A DNA stretch of 64,000 bases from Ignavibacteria bacterium (GCA_016720145.1 JADJXV010000016.1:1-64000), one strand, 5' to 3'; positions 41,204 through 51,648 are shown, counted from the stretch's first letter. The notes: generated from the letters alone by a model not told the origin. Program-made: numbers and translations.

Positions 41204-43128
41204 ATGAAATTATTAATCGTATTGGTACTTATCATCTCCCCTGTTACTCAAACCTATGGTCATTCTTCTGAAAAGGATGATTCAACAAAATTGCATTTGC
41301 TGCAAACATATACCAATAAAGGATGCAAATGCGTTGACTCTATCAATATTGTGGATAAGACACGGGAAAAAGTAGCGGAAGAACTGAGTAAGTGTATTGA
41401 AAATGAGACCGTCGGTTATCAAATGATGTCAAAATTAATGGGTGTAAGTAATTCATTGAAAGAAAAATCACTTGAAGGAAGTGAAAAAAAAGAAATAATC
41501 ATCAATATTGACAAGAATTCAACTTCCGTTGAATATAAAAAATACTACTTTGAAATAGAACGCTCTATGATGGAGAATTGTCCGGCACTCAAATCAAAAG
41601 TAGCAGCCAGCGAACTCATGAATCGATTTTCTCTTTCGAATGACCGTGAAGCACGGAGCTATTATTCCAAAGGACAGGCAGAGGATAAAAAGCAGAATTT
41701 TCAAAAAGCAATAGAATACTACGAGGAAGCAGTAAAATTGATCCGAATTTTGCCTTTGCTTGGGATAATATGGGACTTTGCTATCGGAAATTAGGAAATT
41801 ATGACAAGGCAATAGAGGTGTACAAAAAGTCACTTGAAATAGACCCGATCGGTATGACGCCCCTCCAAAATATAGCGATGGCTTATATGTATAAGCATGA
41901 ATATTATAAAGCAATTGACGCCTATAAGCGATTAGAAGCAATCGATAAATCCAACCCCGAGGTTTATTACGGCCTTGGTAATGTATATGCAAATGCACTG
42001 CACGAGTATGAAAAAGGTCTTGACTATATTTGCAAAGCCTATAATCTCTACATCAAAATCAAATCACCCTATAGAACCGACGCCGAGAAAGTAATAAATA
42101 TGATCTATTCTGAGATGAAAAAAGTAGGGAAAGAAGAGGAATTCAATAAGATCTTGGAGGAAAATCATATTTCTCCTTTCGAAAATAATACCGGGAAATC
42201 AACAGATAGAGACAAAGCTGCTCTTTTCAACATACAGAAAACGTTATCAGCTCGTGCCTGTGTATGTATTGACTCCATAAATACCCGCAATAAATCACGT
42301 GTGCAAGTTTCTGAAGAGATAAGTGCTTGCATCAAAAAGCAAATTAGTGGCTATGTCTCATCGTTGACAATCCTCAAGTCATTTAGTGCAATGTATAAAA
42401 TGATGGAACAAAACAAAGATAGTGCTTCGCAGCAAGCGGTGCCTGTCATGGCGCCGACAAGCGATGAATTACGGCATTATTATTATGATATCGAGCGCTT
42501 TATGTTTTTTGATTGCAAGGAGATCCGGCGAAAAATCAGAGCGGAGGAAATCGATAATAGACTTGAAGTAGGCGACAATCCTCAATCTTTCGCTCTCTAT
42601 ACTCAAGCCCAAGAAGAATTGAATTCTGGTGATTTTCAAAAAGCTATCGAATACTGTGAGAAAGCGCTGAAAATTGATCCTAACTTCGCTTTTGCCTGGA
42701 ATACAATTGCTTTGAGTTACAATAAGTTAGGTGAATACGACAAAACAGTGAGCGCTTGTAATGAATCTATGAGAATTGACCTGCTCTCGATGACACCCCA
42801 CTTCATGAAAGCGTCTGCCTATCGGGAAATGAAGCAATTCGATAAGGCTATAGCTGCCTATCAGACACTTACTTCCATTATTCCGGATAAGCCCGAACCA
42901 TTTTATGAATTGGGGAAATTCTACTTCGAAGTACTTCATGATGTTGAAAAAGGACTTGAAAATATGTGTACTGCATATCAAGTATTTAACTATGATAGCC
43001 CGCCAATAAAAGCAGACATTGAAAACAATATCCGGCTCATGTACACCGAAATGAAAAATGCAGGGAAAGAAGAACTATTTGAGAAAATACGCAAGGAACA
43101 TAAAGTGCCGTCAAGCAGCAAGCCATAA
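41204..43128 (+). CDS. secreted TPR protein with internal duplication (frameshifted)
   Basis: About 641 aa if one A is restored in the AAAA run at 41734-41737, so that EEAVK continues as IDPNFAFAW. A signal peptide (about 1-20) is followed by two copies of the same 310-residue unit. Each has a C-x-C motif (KGCKCVDSIN / RACVCIDSIN), a second Cys (LSKCIEN / ISACIKK), an ERSMMENC / ERFMFFDC helix, then three to four TPR motifs (FQKAIEYYEEAVKIDPNFAFAW / FQKAIEYCEKALKIDPNFAFAW, quoted in part as IDPNFAFAW). The four conserved cysteines per unit suggest disulfides. It probably acts as a periplasmic or surface scaffold; the partner is unknown. Confidence 0.8.
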
Positions 43129-43167
43129 GCTTACTCCTTTATATACCATGGATTACACAATATCTGC

Positions 43168-44301
43168 CTACCTCGAATAGACAAATTCCGTCTTGTACAC
43201 CGGTTTATTGGTAGCATCATATTCAACATAACCGGAACAATTTCCATAGAGGTCGTAGCTGTAGAGAATATGGGATTCTATTCCACCTTTTGCGTCAAAA
43301 AGGGATTCTTCGAGGAGTAATCCTTGTTTGTCGTAGCGGTATAGGCGTTTTGATTCTATAGCACCGTTACGTGGTCTGTCATCCAGATATTGATTATAAG
43401 AACTTGATTTTTCGTTGGTTAGCTCGGTGGAAGTTTCGGGGTAATAGAGAACTCTTTTTTGCCCTTTTCGACGCATGTTATATTGGTAGGTAAATGCATC
43501 GACTGATTTATCAGGATTGTAGGTAATGTGTTCTGTTTTATTGCCTTGAGTATCATATCTAATAGTCTCTTTGTGGGTAGAAAGTCCCTTGGAATTGTAT
43601 GTGCGAACTTCAGTTTGCTGATTGTTGGTATTATAGGTGTAATAGGTTATCCAATCAATGAGGCCTTTTTCGTTGAATTGAGACTTTTGGAGAAGGTTAC
43701 CGTTAATGTCGAATTTATCGGTGATTGAAGAAGATCGCGACCCATCCTCATTGAAGTAAACTTCTTCTGATTGATAGCCGGTACTACTATATTGAAAGCG
43801 TTTTTTATAAAAAACTTTTGAAGACTTTGTAAATTGTATAATTGAATCTATTCTTCCTGCAGCGTTGTATATCGTTTTAAGGGTTGAGGGGAAAGCTCTA
43901 TCTGGTCCTGTACTGAATTCTTCTGTGACTTTACCACCTGCATTATACGTATAGCTTATTTTTTCTGAATAGTTACTGTCATTAAGCTTGTAGTGCAGCG
44001 AATAGAGTAGCATGCCTTTGGAATCGTACGAATTCTGTAATTTATAGGGAAAACATACACCGGGGTCGCAGTAAATTTTCTCTGTTAATTGTGCGTTTTT
44101 GTTATACGTATTCTTACAAATTAAGTAGTTTTTTGAAGTGTCGAATCGAGTGTTTTCATACGCACGGCAATACAGCGAAACATGTGTATAACCGCCCTTA
44201 AGTGGGTCGGGATTATGGCGATTGAAAAGCATTGGGAATTGAGCAAATGATACGTTTGCCTGTATCATTAGTAGTACAAACAAGATAGCAATTCTTTTCA
44301 T
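43168..44301 (-). CDS. secreted YD/RHS-like repeat protein
   Basis: A 377-aa protein with a signal peptide (about 1-20) and at least eight imperfect repeats of the form Y-x-Y-(N/D)-x2-G-x2-(T/S)-(E)-x-x-x-(Y/F) (YTYNAGGKVTEEF, FDINGNLLQKSQF, YDTQGNKTEHITY, YRYDKQGLLLEESLF). This resembles YD/RHS-type or MORN-like beta repeats but without a toxin or core domain, so I treat it as a stand-alone beta-repeat surface protein. It is convergent with the TPR gene. The frame is intact. Function unknown. Confidence 0.7.
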   Translation of the reverse strand: MKRIAILFVLLMIQANVSFAQFPMLFNRHNPDPLKGGYTHVSLYCRAYENTRFDTSKNYLICKNTYNKNAQLTEKIYCDPGVCFPYKLQNSYDSKGMLLYSLHYKLNDSNYSEKISYTYNAGGKVTEEFSTGPDRAFPSTLKTIYNAAGRIDSIIQFTKSSKVFYKKRFQYSSTGYQSEEVYFNEDGSRSSSITDKFDINGNLLQKSQFNEKGLIDWITYYTYNTNNQQTEVRTYNSKGLSTHKETIRYDTQGNKTEHITYNPDKSVDAFTYQYNMRRKGQKRVLYYPETSTELTNEKSSSYNQYLDDRPRNGAIESKRLYRYDKQGLLLEESLFDAKGGIESHILYSYDLYGNCSGYVEYDATNKPVYKTEFVYSR

Positions 44302-44397
44302 AAAGAAATCAAATTCAACTGTTGGAAAAATTTGCGTCGTTTAATTCTATGGAAGGTCAAATATACCGAAACGTTACCATTCTAAGCTATGTATCAT

Positions 44398-46317
44398 TTA
44401 CCTCACAATCACCAACCGCTCAACACTCGGAATCCCGTCCGAAAAAAGCACACAATTATACACTCCGCTTGCAAATGTATGCGTGTCAATGACAAACTCA
44501 TCACTGCCGTTCGCCTGATAGATTCTCTCGCCCAAGTGGTTGAAGATAATGATGGTATGCACGGTGCTGCTTTTCATGAGGCGCACTCTGACGCTCGTGT
44601 GAGCAGGATTTGGAAGGAGAATACTCTGCTCCTCGCCCACTATCGGTAACTCTTCATTCTCTGTACTCGCCGGCTCGTACTCCTATACGCCCATTTCCGG
44701 GTGCTTTCCGCTGTATTTTAAGCTCAGGCGCTGACCGCTTTGCCAAGATAGGGGAGTAGTGAGCGTGAGGGTATTGGAGGTGTAGTTTATTGCCTGCACT
44801 ATGGCGGTGGTTTGTTGATTCTCAAATTGAATTGTATCGCCATTGGTCAAACCGAAACCGTCCGAGAAAAACCCCGCATCATCGACAATGAGAGTCGTCG
44901 CATTGCTGCCGGAGTTCACGGCTTTTGCAATAAAAGCGCCCTTGTCGATGAGCGCGCTTTTGCTCATAAGCCTCATATTTATCTTCGTAGTATCCACAAA
45001 ATACGGCTCGACTTGGAGATTACCTTTAAATGCTGACGGATACCCACTTTCGAAGGCACTGATTGGCTGCGGTGCCGGATTCGTGCCGGATGTTCTGTTG
45101 CCATAGGTGATGAGATATTGTTCGTTGGGAGTGCTATTGAAAAGCACATTATTCTCGAATCTGAACCCATCCGTCCGTCCTGTGATGAGCTGCACCCGTT
45201 TCGTGTTGAGCTCAGCATACCATGCCCACCGTGAGTCGTATTGTATGAAATCATTCTTATAGAAAATGTTATTGACGATCACATTATCCGAGAACGCATA
45301 TCCTGTGACACCCGCAAGACTCATTCCGCCGAAGTGATTGTGATAAAAGGTGTTGTGGTAAATTCTATTGCCCGTCGTAAACTCCGCTTCCGCCGCATAA
45401 TTCGTCAGATCAATCGGCGGTCCGATGCAATTAAAAAAGATATTTCTCCGAACTATCGTATGCTGCGCGGCTAGCTGTATCCCGGCGTAGGGCGAGCGGT
45501 CGATGGGAGTAGCAGTATAAGCAAAAATATTACCTTCGATGAGATTATACTGCGTATCGTTTTTAGCCGACAACTTTGGGAAATCAGTGCTGCCATAGCC
45601 GACCTCGTCGCAATCATATATTTCACCGATTTTCTGGAGTTGGTTGTGAAAAACGTTGTATTTGAACACGTTATGACGGCTGCATTTAATCGTCCAGAGC
45701 GTATGCGCTGCGCGCGTGATGGTATTAAGCTGCACGAGATTATAGTCGGAATTGATGAAGGCGAGATTGTCCTGCGACGAACTGTCGATGGTGTTGTGTA
45801 TGATAGAATTATAGTTGCTATTCTGAAAGAAAATCCCCGTTTTGGAGCTTCCTGCCGGGTCGGTTGCATTCTTGAAAGTACAGTTTCGCAGAGTGATATG
45901 AGTAGCGCCGAGCACACTCATCCAATGCGTGACATTGGCGACTGTGAGTCCGTCGATGATGATGTAGTGTTTGCGGTCAATCCAGATTGCAGGATTGAGC
46001 GCAGCGCCTGTGAGAAGTACGACTTCTTGTTGATAGTTTTTAAAGGTAATAGGAGCGTTTTCCGTACCCGAATTTTTCGGCGCAAGTTGCTGATTATACA
46101 CACCTTCACGTAAATAGACCGTGTCGCCCGCGACAGCAGAAGCAGCGGCTTCAGCAAGCGAGGAAAATGCCGTACCATCGCTACCCGAACACGACCGTTG
46201 AGCAATTGAATAGCTGTTTTTGCACGTTGAAGTGAGTTTGGAATCGACGTAATAGACTGTAGCAAATGCATTGAAAACCGAGAACGTCGCCAGTAGGCAT
46301 AAGAGGAGGTATTTCAT
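44398..46317 (-). CDS. parallel beta-helix T9SS protein with in-frame stop
   Basis: A signal peptide (MKYLLLCLLATFSVFNAFA) is followed by a right-handed beta-helix of the DUF1565/NosD type (GDTVYLREGVYN, then N-x-I/F repeats: NSNYNSIIHNTI, NLVQLNTI, NVFKYNVFHN, NLIEGNIF). A T9SS sorting domain (LLPNPAHTSVRV...RLVIVR) ends at 44398. The helix and the sorting domain are in the same frame but separated by a TAG at 44683-44685 (MGV-stop-EYEPASTENEEL). Full length would be 639 aa. If the TAG is real, the product lacks its sorting signal. Polysaccharide-binding or lyase-like folds share this helix; no catalytic site is assigned. Confidence 0.75.
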
Positions 46318-46422
46318 TGGAATTCATAAAAGATAGAGAATACTACCGGTTGAATTCACCAAAATACGTAAAATATTGATGGGAGAGTGGTGGGGAAAAT
46401 AATCTACATTCTGTTCTTTTAT

Positions 46423-46473
46423 CGCAAAGGCGCAGAGAACGCAAAGATGTCTCTGCGGCTCTGCGCCTTTGCG
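46423..46473. repeat. long inverted repeat (CGCAAAGGCGCAGAG)
   Basis: A 15-bp arm at 46423-46437 is repeated inverted at 46459-46473, with GCAAAG and CTCTGCG fragments between. It lies between the ybaK 3' end and the beta-helix gene, and is typical of interspersed palindromes in environmental Bacteroidota-type genomes. Confidence 0.75.
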
Positions 46474-46505
46474 TTGAAAATTAAGTATAATAACTAAAAC
46501 AACAA

Positions 46506-46970
46506 TTAAATCAACCCCACAAACTCCCCGCCCGTCACCGCCAAAATATCCGCCGGCTTGATGAGAATCTGTAGTCCGCGTTGCCCGGGACTAATGCTAA
46601 TCTCGTCAAATAGTTGGGCGGTCTCTTCGATGAAGGTTGGGAATTGCTTTTTCATGCCGATAGGAGAGCAACCGCCGCGTATGTAACCAGTCAGCGGTTG
46701 TAATTCTTTCAGTGGTAACATAGCACACGATTTATTACCCGAAATCTGCGCCGCTTTTTTGAGGGAAAGTTCTTCATTACCCGGGATCACCGCCACAAAA
46801 TACTTCACCACATCACCGACTAAGACCAGCGTTTTAAAGACTTGTTCGGGTGGGAGTCCGATTTTATTGGCTACTGTAATAGCGTCGAGCGACTCTTCGT
46901 CCACCGTGTATTCGAGCAGCTTGTAGGTGATGGAATGGGCGTCTAATATTCTACAACAGTTTGTTTTCAT
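46506..46970 (-). CDS. YbaK/EbsC family Cys-tRNA(Pro) deacylase
   Basis: A 154-aa protein of the YbaK family, which hydrolyses Cys-tRNAPro made by mistake by prolyl-tRNA synthetase. Conserved features are VFKTLVLVGD with the key lysine, the GNEELSLKKAA segment, YIRGGCSPIGMKK and SPGQRGLQI. The start is directly after the ABC-F stop (46971), so the two genes are translationally coupled; both concern translation quality. Confidence 0.92.
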   Translation of the reverse strand: MKTNCCRILDAHSITYKLLEYTVDEESLDAITVANKIGLPPEQVFKTLVLVGDVVKYFVAVIPGNEELSLKKAAQISGNKSCAMLPLKELQPLTGYIRGGCSPIGMKKQFPTFIEETAQLFDEISISPGQRGLQILIKPADILAVTGGEFVGLI

Positions 46971-48863
46971 TTATCCCTCCATAAGTTCTGTCAGCTCCAT
47001 CCAACGATGCGTGAGTGCATCGATTTTACCCGAAACACCAGCTAATTCATCGGATTTTTCCATCAGCTTTTTGTAGTCAGTTTCGCCACCGTTTAAGTAC
47101 GTTTCGATGTTTTTCTTGGTTGATTCGAGGTCTGCAATTCGCTTTTCAATTTGATCAAACTCTTTTTTGTCATTAAAAGAAAGTGCTTTCTTTTTTGGAG
47201 AATTGACTTTGACTTCTTGGGTAGTTTTTCCGGACTTGATGTCTTGTTTCAATGATTTTTCAGCGATTTCTTTCTTCTCTAAATACGCTGAATAATTGCC
47301 GGGATATTCCTTAATAACTCCATTACCTTCAAAACAGTAAATCGTTTCGACAGTTTTATCTAAAAACGAACGATCATGGGATACGATTATCAACACACCA
47401 AGGAAATTATCAAGATATTCCTCGAGAGAATTCAGCGTCTGAATATCAAAATCATTGGTCGGCTCATCAAAGAAGAGCACATTAGGATTCTTCATGAGAA
47501 TCGTCAGCAAATAGAGACGCCGCTTCTCACCACCGGAGAGTGTACCAACTTGTGAATGATGCTGTTTTGGCGGGAAATTGAAACGTTCGAGCAAGTTTTT
47601 GCAGGTGAGAAAGCGTTCTTTTCCAATACCGGTATCAATAAATTCAGCGATATCACGCAAGGTGCCAATGAGCGTCTGACCATCATTTAATCCCTTTGTT
47701 TCCTGGTCAAAATAGCCGAGGGTGACAGAATCTCCAAGCTGCGCGTAACCGCTATCGGGCTGTAATCGCCCGGAAAGGATGTTTAATAGTGTCGATTTGC
47801 CGGCACCATTAGCGCCAATAATCCCAATGCGGTCACCGGGTGCTGCTTTGTAATGAAAATTCCTAAATAACAACTGACCATTAATAGACTTGCTGAGATT
47901 CCCGGCATCGATGATTTTCCCTCCCAAGAACTTATTTCCAAGCTCAATCTTAATGTCTTTTTGTTCGGTAGGTTTGGGAACAGACTGCATTTTAGCAATC
48001 CAATCTATACGACTTTTTTGTTTGGTACGCCGCGCTTTTGCGCCGCGCTGCAGCCATACGAGTTCGTTGCGGAGTTTATTGCGTTCATGTTCGGCTGTTC
48101 TGTCCTCGGTATCAAGCGCAGCTTCTTTCTTTTCAAGGTAATACTCAAAATTCCCACTGTACGAAAAGAGCGTATTACGATCGACTTCGACAATACGCGT
48201 CGCAACTGCATCCAAGAAATACCGATCGTGGGTCACGAGAAGCAGGGCGATGTTGGCATTTTGCAGGTAATCCTGAAGCCATTGCACGGAGTCGGCATCA
48301 AGGTGGTTGGTGGGCTCATCGAGAATCAGCAAATCCGGCTTAGAGAGAAGAGCACGGGAGAGGGCGACACGTTTGCGTTGACCGCCGGAGAGATTTTTCA
48401 CATTTTCATCAAATCTCGTTACACCAAGTTTGGATAATATCGTTTTGGCGTCATTTTCTAAATTCCATCCGTCATGTAAGTCTATTTCATGCGACACATT
48501 AGCGAGTTTGTCTTCGATGTCGGCGTTGGACTCGACGGCCATGATACCACAGAGGTGGTGATATTCATCCATCAAGCCCTGCACTTCAGGTTTAGCGCCC
48601 ATGACGGTATGGAGTACATTATCAGCTTTGTCGAAATTGGGGAGTTGTTCGAGGTATTCCATCCGCGCGCTATTATTAAACGCCACGATGCCCTCATCGG
48701 CAACTTCTTTGCCGGCAATTATACGGAGAAGGGTCGTCTTACCGGCGCCATTGCGTCCGATCACGCCGATACGTTCGCCGTCTTCCATACCAAAAGAGAT
48801 GTTTTCAAAAAGTAGCTTGTCAAGAAAGGACTTCGCGATGTTGTTGCAGGAGAATATGGTCAT
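46971..48863 (-). CDS. ABC-F ATPase, Uup-type
   Basis: About 630 aa from ATG 48863 (MTIFSCNNIAKSF). Two ABC cassettes: Walker A GRNGAGKT and GANGAGKS, signatures LSGGQRKR and LSGGEKRR, Walker B ILDEPTNHLD and FFDEPTNDFD. The linker has the KARRTKQKSRI motif, and the end is a charged coiled coil (KKEFDQIEKRIADLESTKK) as in Uup. ABC-F proteins act on the ribosome rather than as transporters. A longer in-frame start at 48959 lacks conserved residues. Directly followed by ybaK. Confidence 0.92.
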   Translation of the reverse strand: MTIFSCNNIAKSFLDKLLFENISFGMEDGERIGVIGRNGAGKTTLLRIIAGKEVADEGIVAFNNSARMEYLEQLPNFDKADNVLHTVMGAKPEVQGLMDEYHHLCGIMAVESNADIEDKLANVSHEIDLHDGWNLENDAKTILSKLGVTRFDENVKNLSGGQRKRVALSRALLSKPDLLILDEPTNHLDADSVQWLQDYLQNANIALLLVTHDRYFLDAVATRIVEVDRNTLFSYSGNFEYYLEKKEAALDTEDRTAEHERNKLRNELVWLQRGAKARRTKQKSRIDWIAKMQSVPKPTEQKDIKIELGNKFLGGKIIDAGNLSKSINGQLLFRNFHYKAAPGDRIGIIGANGAGKSTLLNILSGRLQPDSGYAQLGDSVTLGYFDQETKGLNDGQTLIGTLRDIAEFIDTGIGKERFLTCKNLLERFNFPPKQHHSQVGTLSGGEKRRLYLLTILMKNPNVLFFDEPTNDFDIQTLNSLEEYLDNFLGVLIIVSHDRSFLDKTVETIYCFEGNGVIKEYPGNYSAYLEKKEIAEKSLKQDIKSGKTTQEVKVNSPKKKALSFNDKKEFDQIEKRIADLESTKKNIETYLNGGETDYKKLMEKSDELAGVSGKIDALTHRWMELTELMEG

Positions 48864-49173
48864 ATTGAGAGAGGAATCTGTATAAATCGACTGGAAGAGA
48901 TGTTGAGCAACATCTATAAAAAGCGAAAACCCGCCAGAGTGTGCATCGTAGAGAGGCATGGGCGGGTACTATTGGATGCAAAAATACGTTAAAATATGGT
49001 AGTGTACAAGCGGAGGGCTTACAAATCCATTCCAACTATCTTGTAATAGACTGTATTATGCGAGGATGAAAGAAGGAAGTCGTGTCACAGGGAGTTCTGG
49101 TGAGAAAATTAAATGTGAAAGCGTCGGCACTATTGTGATTAATCGAATATGTATATTCGGAATTCTTTGGCAG

Positions 49174-49674
49174 TTAGAATGTTTCGCCTAATTGTCTGAA
49201 CATTCCGATTGTATTTACTACTTTAATATTCAAGGCATTACAAGCATCGGGTATCTTTATTTTATTTTTCCTTGCCGGTTCACTTGTTTCCTGTGTAACT
49301 ACAATTCTACTATTTGAATCTGCAAGTGCAAAGGCGACAATAAATGCATCTGCTTCATCAGCATCTAAAAATTCATGCAAAGCACTTTGTTGGTAATGGC
49401 TGTTTTTCGAGGTAGCCCATATTGCGACTTGGCCATATTGGGACATTACTTGCGTAGTATCTTTGAAAAAATCTTGGGGTAAATTTTGCTGACACCAGTC
49501 TTCTAATGTATCATTTTTGTCGTACAGCTCATTTCGTACTTTGTCGATGCTGATAATTCTTCCGGCATCAGCTAAGAACTTGACCTTACTCCAAAAACTG
49601 AACGCGATATCTAACGGATAGGTCGTTCTGTGGGCATCAATGAAAAAATTGCTGTCAACAACATAAACATCCAT
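49174..49674 (-). CDS. DUF4411-like PIN domain toxin
   Basis: A 166-aa protein beginning MDVYVVDSNFFIDAHR. Acidic residues in PIN-type positions are seen at Asp7 (VVDSNFFIDA), in ISIDKVRNEL, in EADAFIVAFA and in VVTQE. PIN-domain proteins of this family (DUF4411) are presumed RNases and pair with HTH-ImmA/IrrE proteins in toxin-antitoxin-like modules. The chosen start lies 5 bp after the upstream stop at 49679; an upstream start at 49716 would overlap that gene. No frame damage is seen. Confidence 0.85.
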   Translation of the reverse strand: MDVYVVDSNFFIDAHRTTYPLDIAFSFWSKVKFLADAGRIISIDKVRNELYDKNDTLEDWCQQNLPQDFFKDTTQVMSQYGQVAIWATSKNSHYQQSALHEFLDADEADAFIVAFALADSNSRIVVTQETSEPARKNKIKIPDACNALNIKVVNTIGMFRQLGETF

Positions 49675-49678
49675 AAAA

Positions 49679-50803
49679 TTATAAATGTTCGGTAAAAAAA
49701 GTGTGGAAGGTATCACCTTTCAAACTGGTGAGTTTACAGGCATCTCGATATAAAAGAGCGCCGGATTTGACGGCTGTATCAACATGAGATGCAAAGGTGA
49801 TACTTAGTCGTTTTTTTGTGGTAGCGTAAAAATCTCCGCCCGAGGTTTTTCCTTTTTTTACATACTCACGATTCATATAATCATTATAAAAATCATGAAA
49901 TTCTTTTGACGTGATTTGCTGCGTATCTAATGCCCGTCTTGCGATTACTATTTCACTTACTTTAAAATATTTAGAAGCTACTGTAAAACTCCGGTTTTTT
50001 TGCCAAACGCTTATAAATGCACGCTCAGGTACTAAAAACTCTGCAGCAACCATATCACATAATCTTTCAATAGGATCATTTGCGGGTTGAAGATTATTAT
50101 TGTCGAATCCTGCACTTTGTCCAATCCAAATATGTGCTAATTCATGAACTATCGTAAACATTTGAGCCGATTTGCTGTCTGCATTATTGATGAACATAAA
50201 AGGGGCCATAGTATCGACCAAAACAAATCCACGGCACTCTTCAACCGAAATGCTTCTGTGAGCATTATTTTCAACTACACCATTAAAGACAGTTATGATA
50301 CCTTTTTCTTCGATGTGCTCAACGAGATGATCTTGCGCATCTTGCCAAGTGCTAAATGTACTTGCCCAATGCAAATCCAAACCAAGTGTTTCTCTAATGT
50401 TAGCAACAATTTCCTGTACATCATGAAGATTGTGATACTTACCAACGAATGGTAATGAGTCGTATCCATTATCTAAGAGATACTCTCGAAGCCAATCTTG
50501 CCGTTGCTTTACTAAGAGTATGGTATCATAAATATTAACACTTACACGAGTATCAATTGCGGACTTGGTTCTAAAGAAAGGAAAGGATAGCTTTTCGTTC
50601 GGTGGCTCAGGTAAGAAAAAATATCCATAAGGAAGGTGTACCGTATTGGAAAATTCTTCCAGCTGTTTTACGGTGGGCTTCTTCTCACCGCTTAACCATT
50701 TCCGGACATTTGGTACTTTATCTAACATTTCATGCAGTTCATACCCCGCTCGGGTTATTGCCCAAGTGAGTATGTCAGCATTTATGGTTACTTCGGTTTT
50801 CAT
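49679..50803 (-). CDS. HTH and ImmA/IrrE metallopeptidase (antitoxin-like)
   Basis: A 374-aa protein starting at 50803. An N-terminal XRE-like helix-turn-helix (about 10-55; NVRKWLSGEKKPTVKQLEEF) is followed by an ImmA/IrrE zinc peptidase domain: H220-E-L-A-H224 and Glu255 in CDMVAAEFLVPE. Such fusions regulate or neutralise the PIN toxin encoded next to them and can be cleaved or activated under stress. It sits between the zincin gene (upstream) and the PIN gene (downstream), both on the same strand. Confidence 0.88.
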   Translation of the reverse strand: MKTEVTINADILTWAITRAGYELHEMLDKVPNVRKWLSGEKKPTVKQLEEFSNTVHLPYGYFFLPEPPNEKLSFPFFRTKSAIDTRVSVNIYDTILLVKQRQDWLREYLLDNGYDSLPFVGKYHNLHDVQEIVANIRETLGLDLHWASTFSTWQDAQDHLVEHIEEKGIITVFNGVVENNAHRSISVEECRGFVLVDTMAPFMFINNADSKSAQMFTIVHELAHIWIGQSAGFDNNNLQPANDPIERLCDMVAAEFLVPERAFISVWQKNRSFTVASKYFKVSEIVIARRALDTQQITSKEFHDFYNDYMNREYVKKGKTSGGDFYATTKKRLSITFASHVDTAVKSGALLYRDACKLTSLKGDTFHTFFTEHL

Positions 50804-50855
50804 ATCGCAAATATAGGTAATTCCATAGAAATACATCACCGCTATTCTTCCACAA

Positions 50856-51533
50856 TTACCGGTCAAGTTCATCATTGATTAAAACCCCTGACTCCCGTAC
50901 CGTTGCCGCCCACACAGCTGCATAATTATCTGCAAATTTCTCTACTTTTGTTCGAGCGGCTTTGCTCCAAAAACGCTTATGCAAGCTATCGATGGCATGT
51001 CCGATTTCATGCAACAGGAGCGTTTCGGCATAATATCGCTTGATTTCGCTTGCCGTCCATTGCAAATACCATCCGCCCGTGTCTTCGTGGAGAAGAGGAG
51101 AGTACCGTTTGTAAAAGTTAAGCACCCTCTGCGGCGGCTTTTGAGTGCCTACTCGCATCTTGAAATCATGAGGAAACGGGTGTAAAAGTAGTACATTCAC
51201 TCCACTGCCCGAAACAAAACACCCTTGAAAGGTTTCGCCCTTTTGATACTCTGTTTTCTTAACTTTCTGCAACCAAATATGCGTAATATGTTGCGTATGC
51301 TCACTCGGTAATGTGTCTAACACCGCTTGAATTTCACCCTTTGTCAGAGGAAAATAGAAGTCCCGCGAAGGATTTTCAATGATAAACACCGGCAATGCAT
51401 CGAGAGAAGACGGCTTTTGTAAAGTATGCAGTCTGTTGAATATGTTGTCGGTTACCTTCATTCTCATCCGTCCGCCGGCAATATCACCAAATTTTCGATT
51501 CTTTTTCCATGCAGTATGTTTTCTGCTTTGCAT
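50856..51533 (-). CDS. zincin-like metallopeptidase of unknown family
   Basis: A 225-aa protein with H175-E-I-G-H179-x2-D182, a zincin active-site motif, and ARTKVEKFADNYA that may bring the third ligand (Glu). The first 110 residues are a soluble domain without a family I recognise. It has no signal peptide, so it is cytoplasmic. The gene ends 52 bp upstream of the HTH-ImmA/IrrE start and is probably co-transcribed. An internal ATG at residues 23-25 is an alternative start. Confidence 0.7.
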   Translation of the reverse strand: MQSRKHTAWKKNRKFGDIAGGRMRMKVTDNIFNRLHTLQKPSSLDALPVFIIENPSRDFYFPLTKGEIQAVLDTLPSEHTQHITHIWLQKVKKTEYQKGETFQGCFVSGSGVNVLLLHPFPHDFKMRVGTQKPPQRVLNFYKRYSPLLHEDTGGWYLQWTASEIKRYYAETLLLHEIGHAIDSLHKRFWSKAARTKVEKFADNYAAVWAATVRESGVLINDELDR

Positions 51534-51570
51534 CGCACGCTCGCTGTATGTGTATGGGGTTCACATTCTT

Positions 51571-51590
51571 CCCACGGTTGAAACCGTGGG
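51571..51590. repeat. 20-bp palindrome (CCCACGGTTGAAACCGTGGG)
   Basis: A perfect 8-bp stem CCCACGGT with complement ACCGTGGG and a TGAA loop, followed by CTATG. It is the type of short palindrome found interspersed in many Bacteroidota genomes. It lies between the zincin gene and the BatA gene. Confidence 0.7.
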
Positions 51591-51648
51591 CTATGTATGA
51601 GATACCATCGAATAATTCTTCATAGAAATTGATAGGAATTTCAAGCAT

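Noticed and set aside
44683..44685. Stop codon recoding (TAG or TGA as sense)
   Set aside because: TAG ends rpmF and fabG and TGA ends umuC at the expected family lengths, so both are normal stops here.
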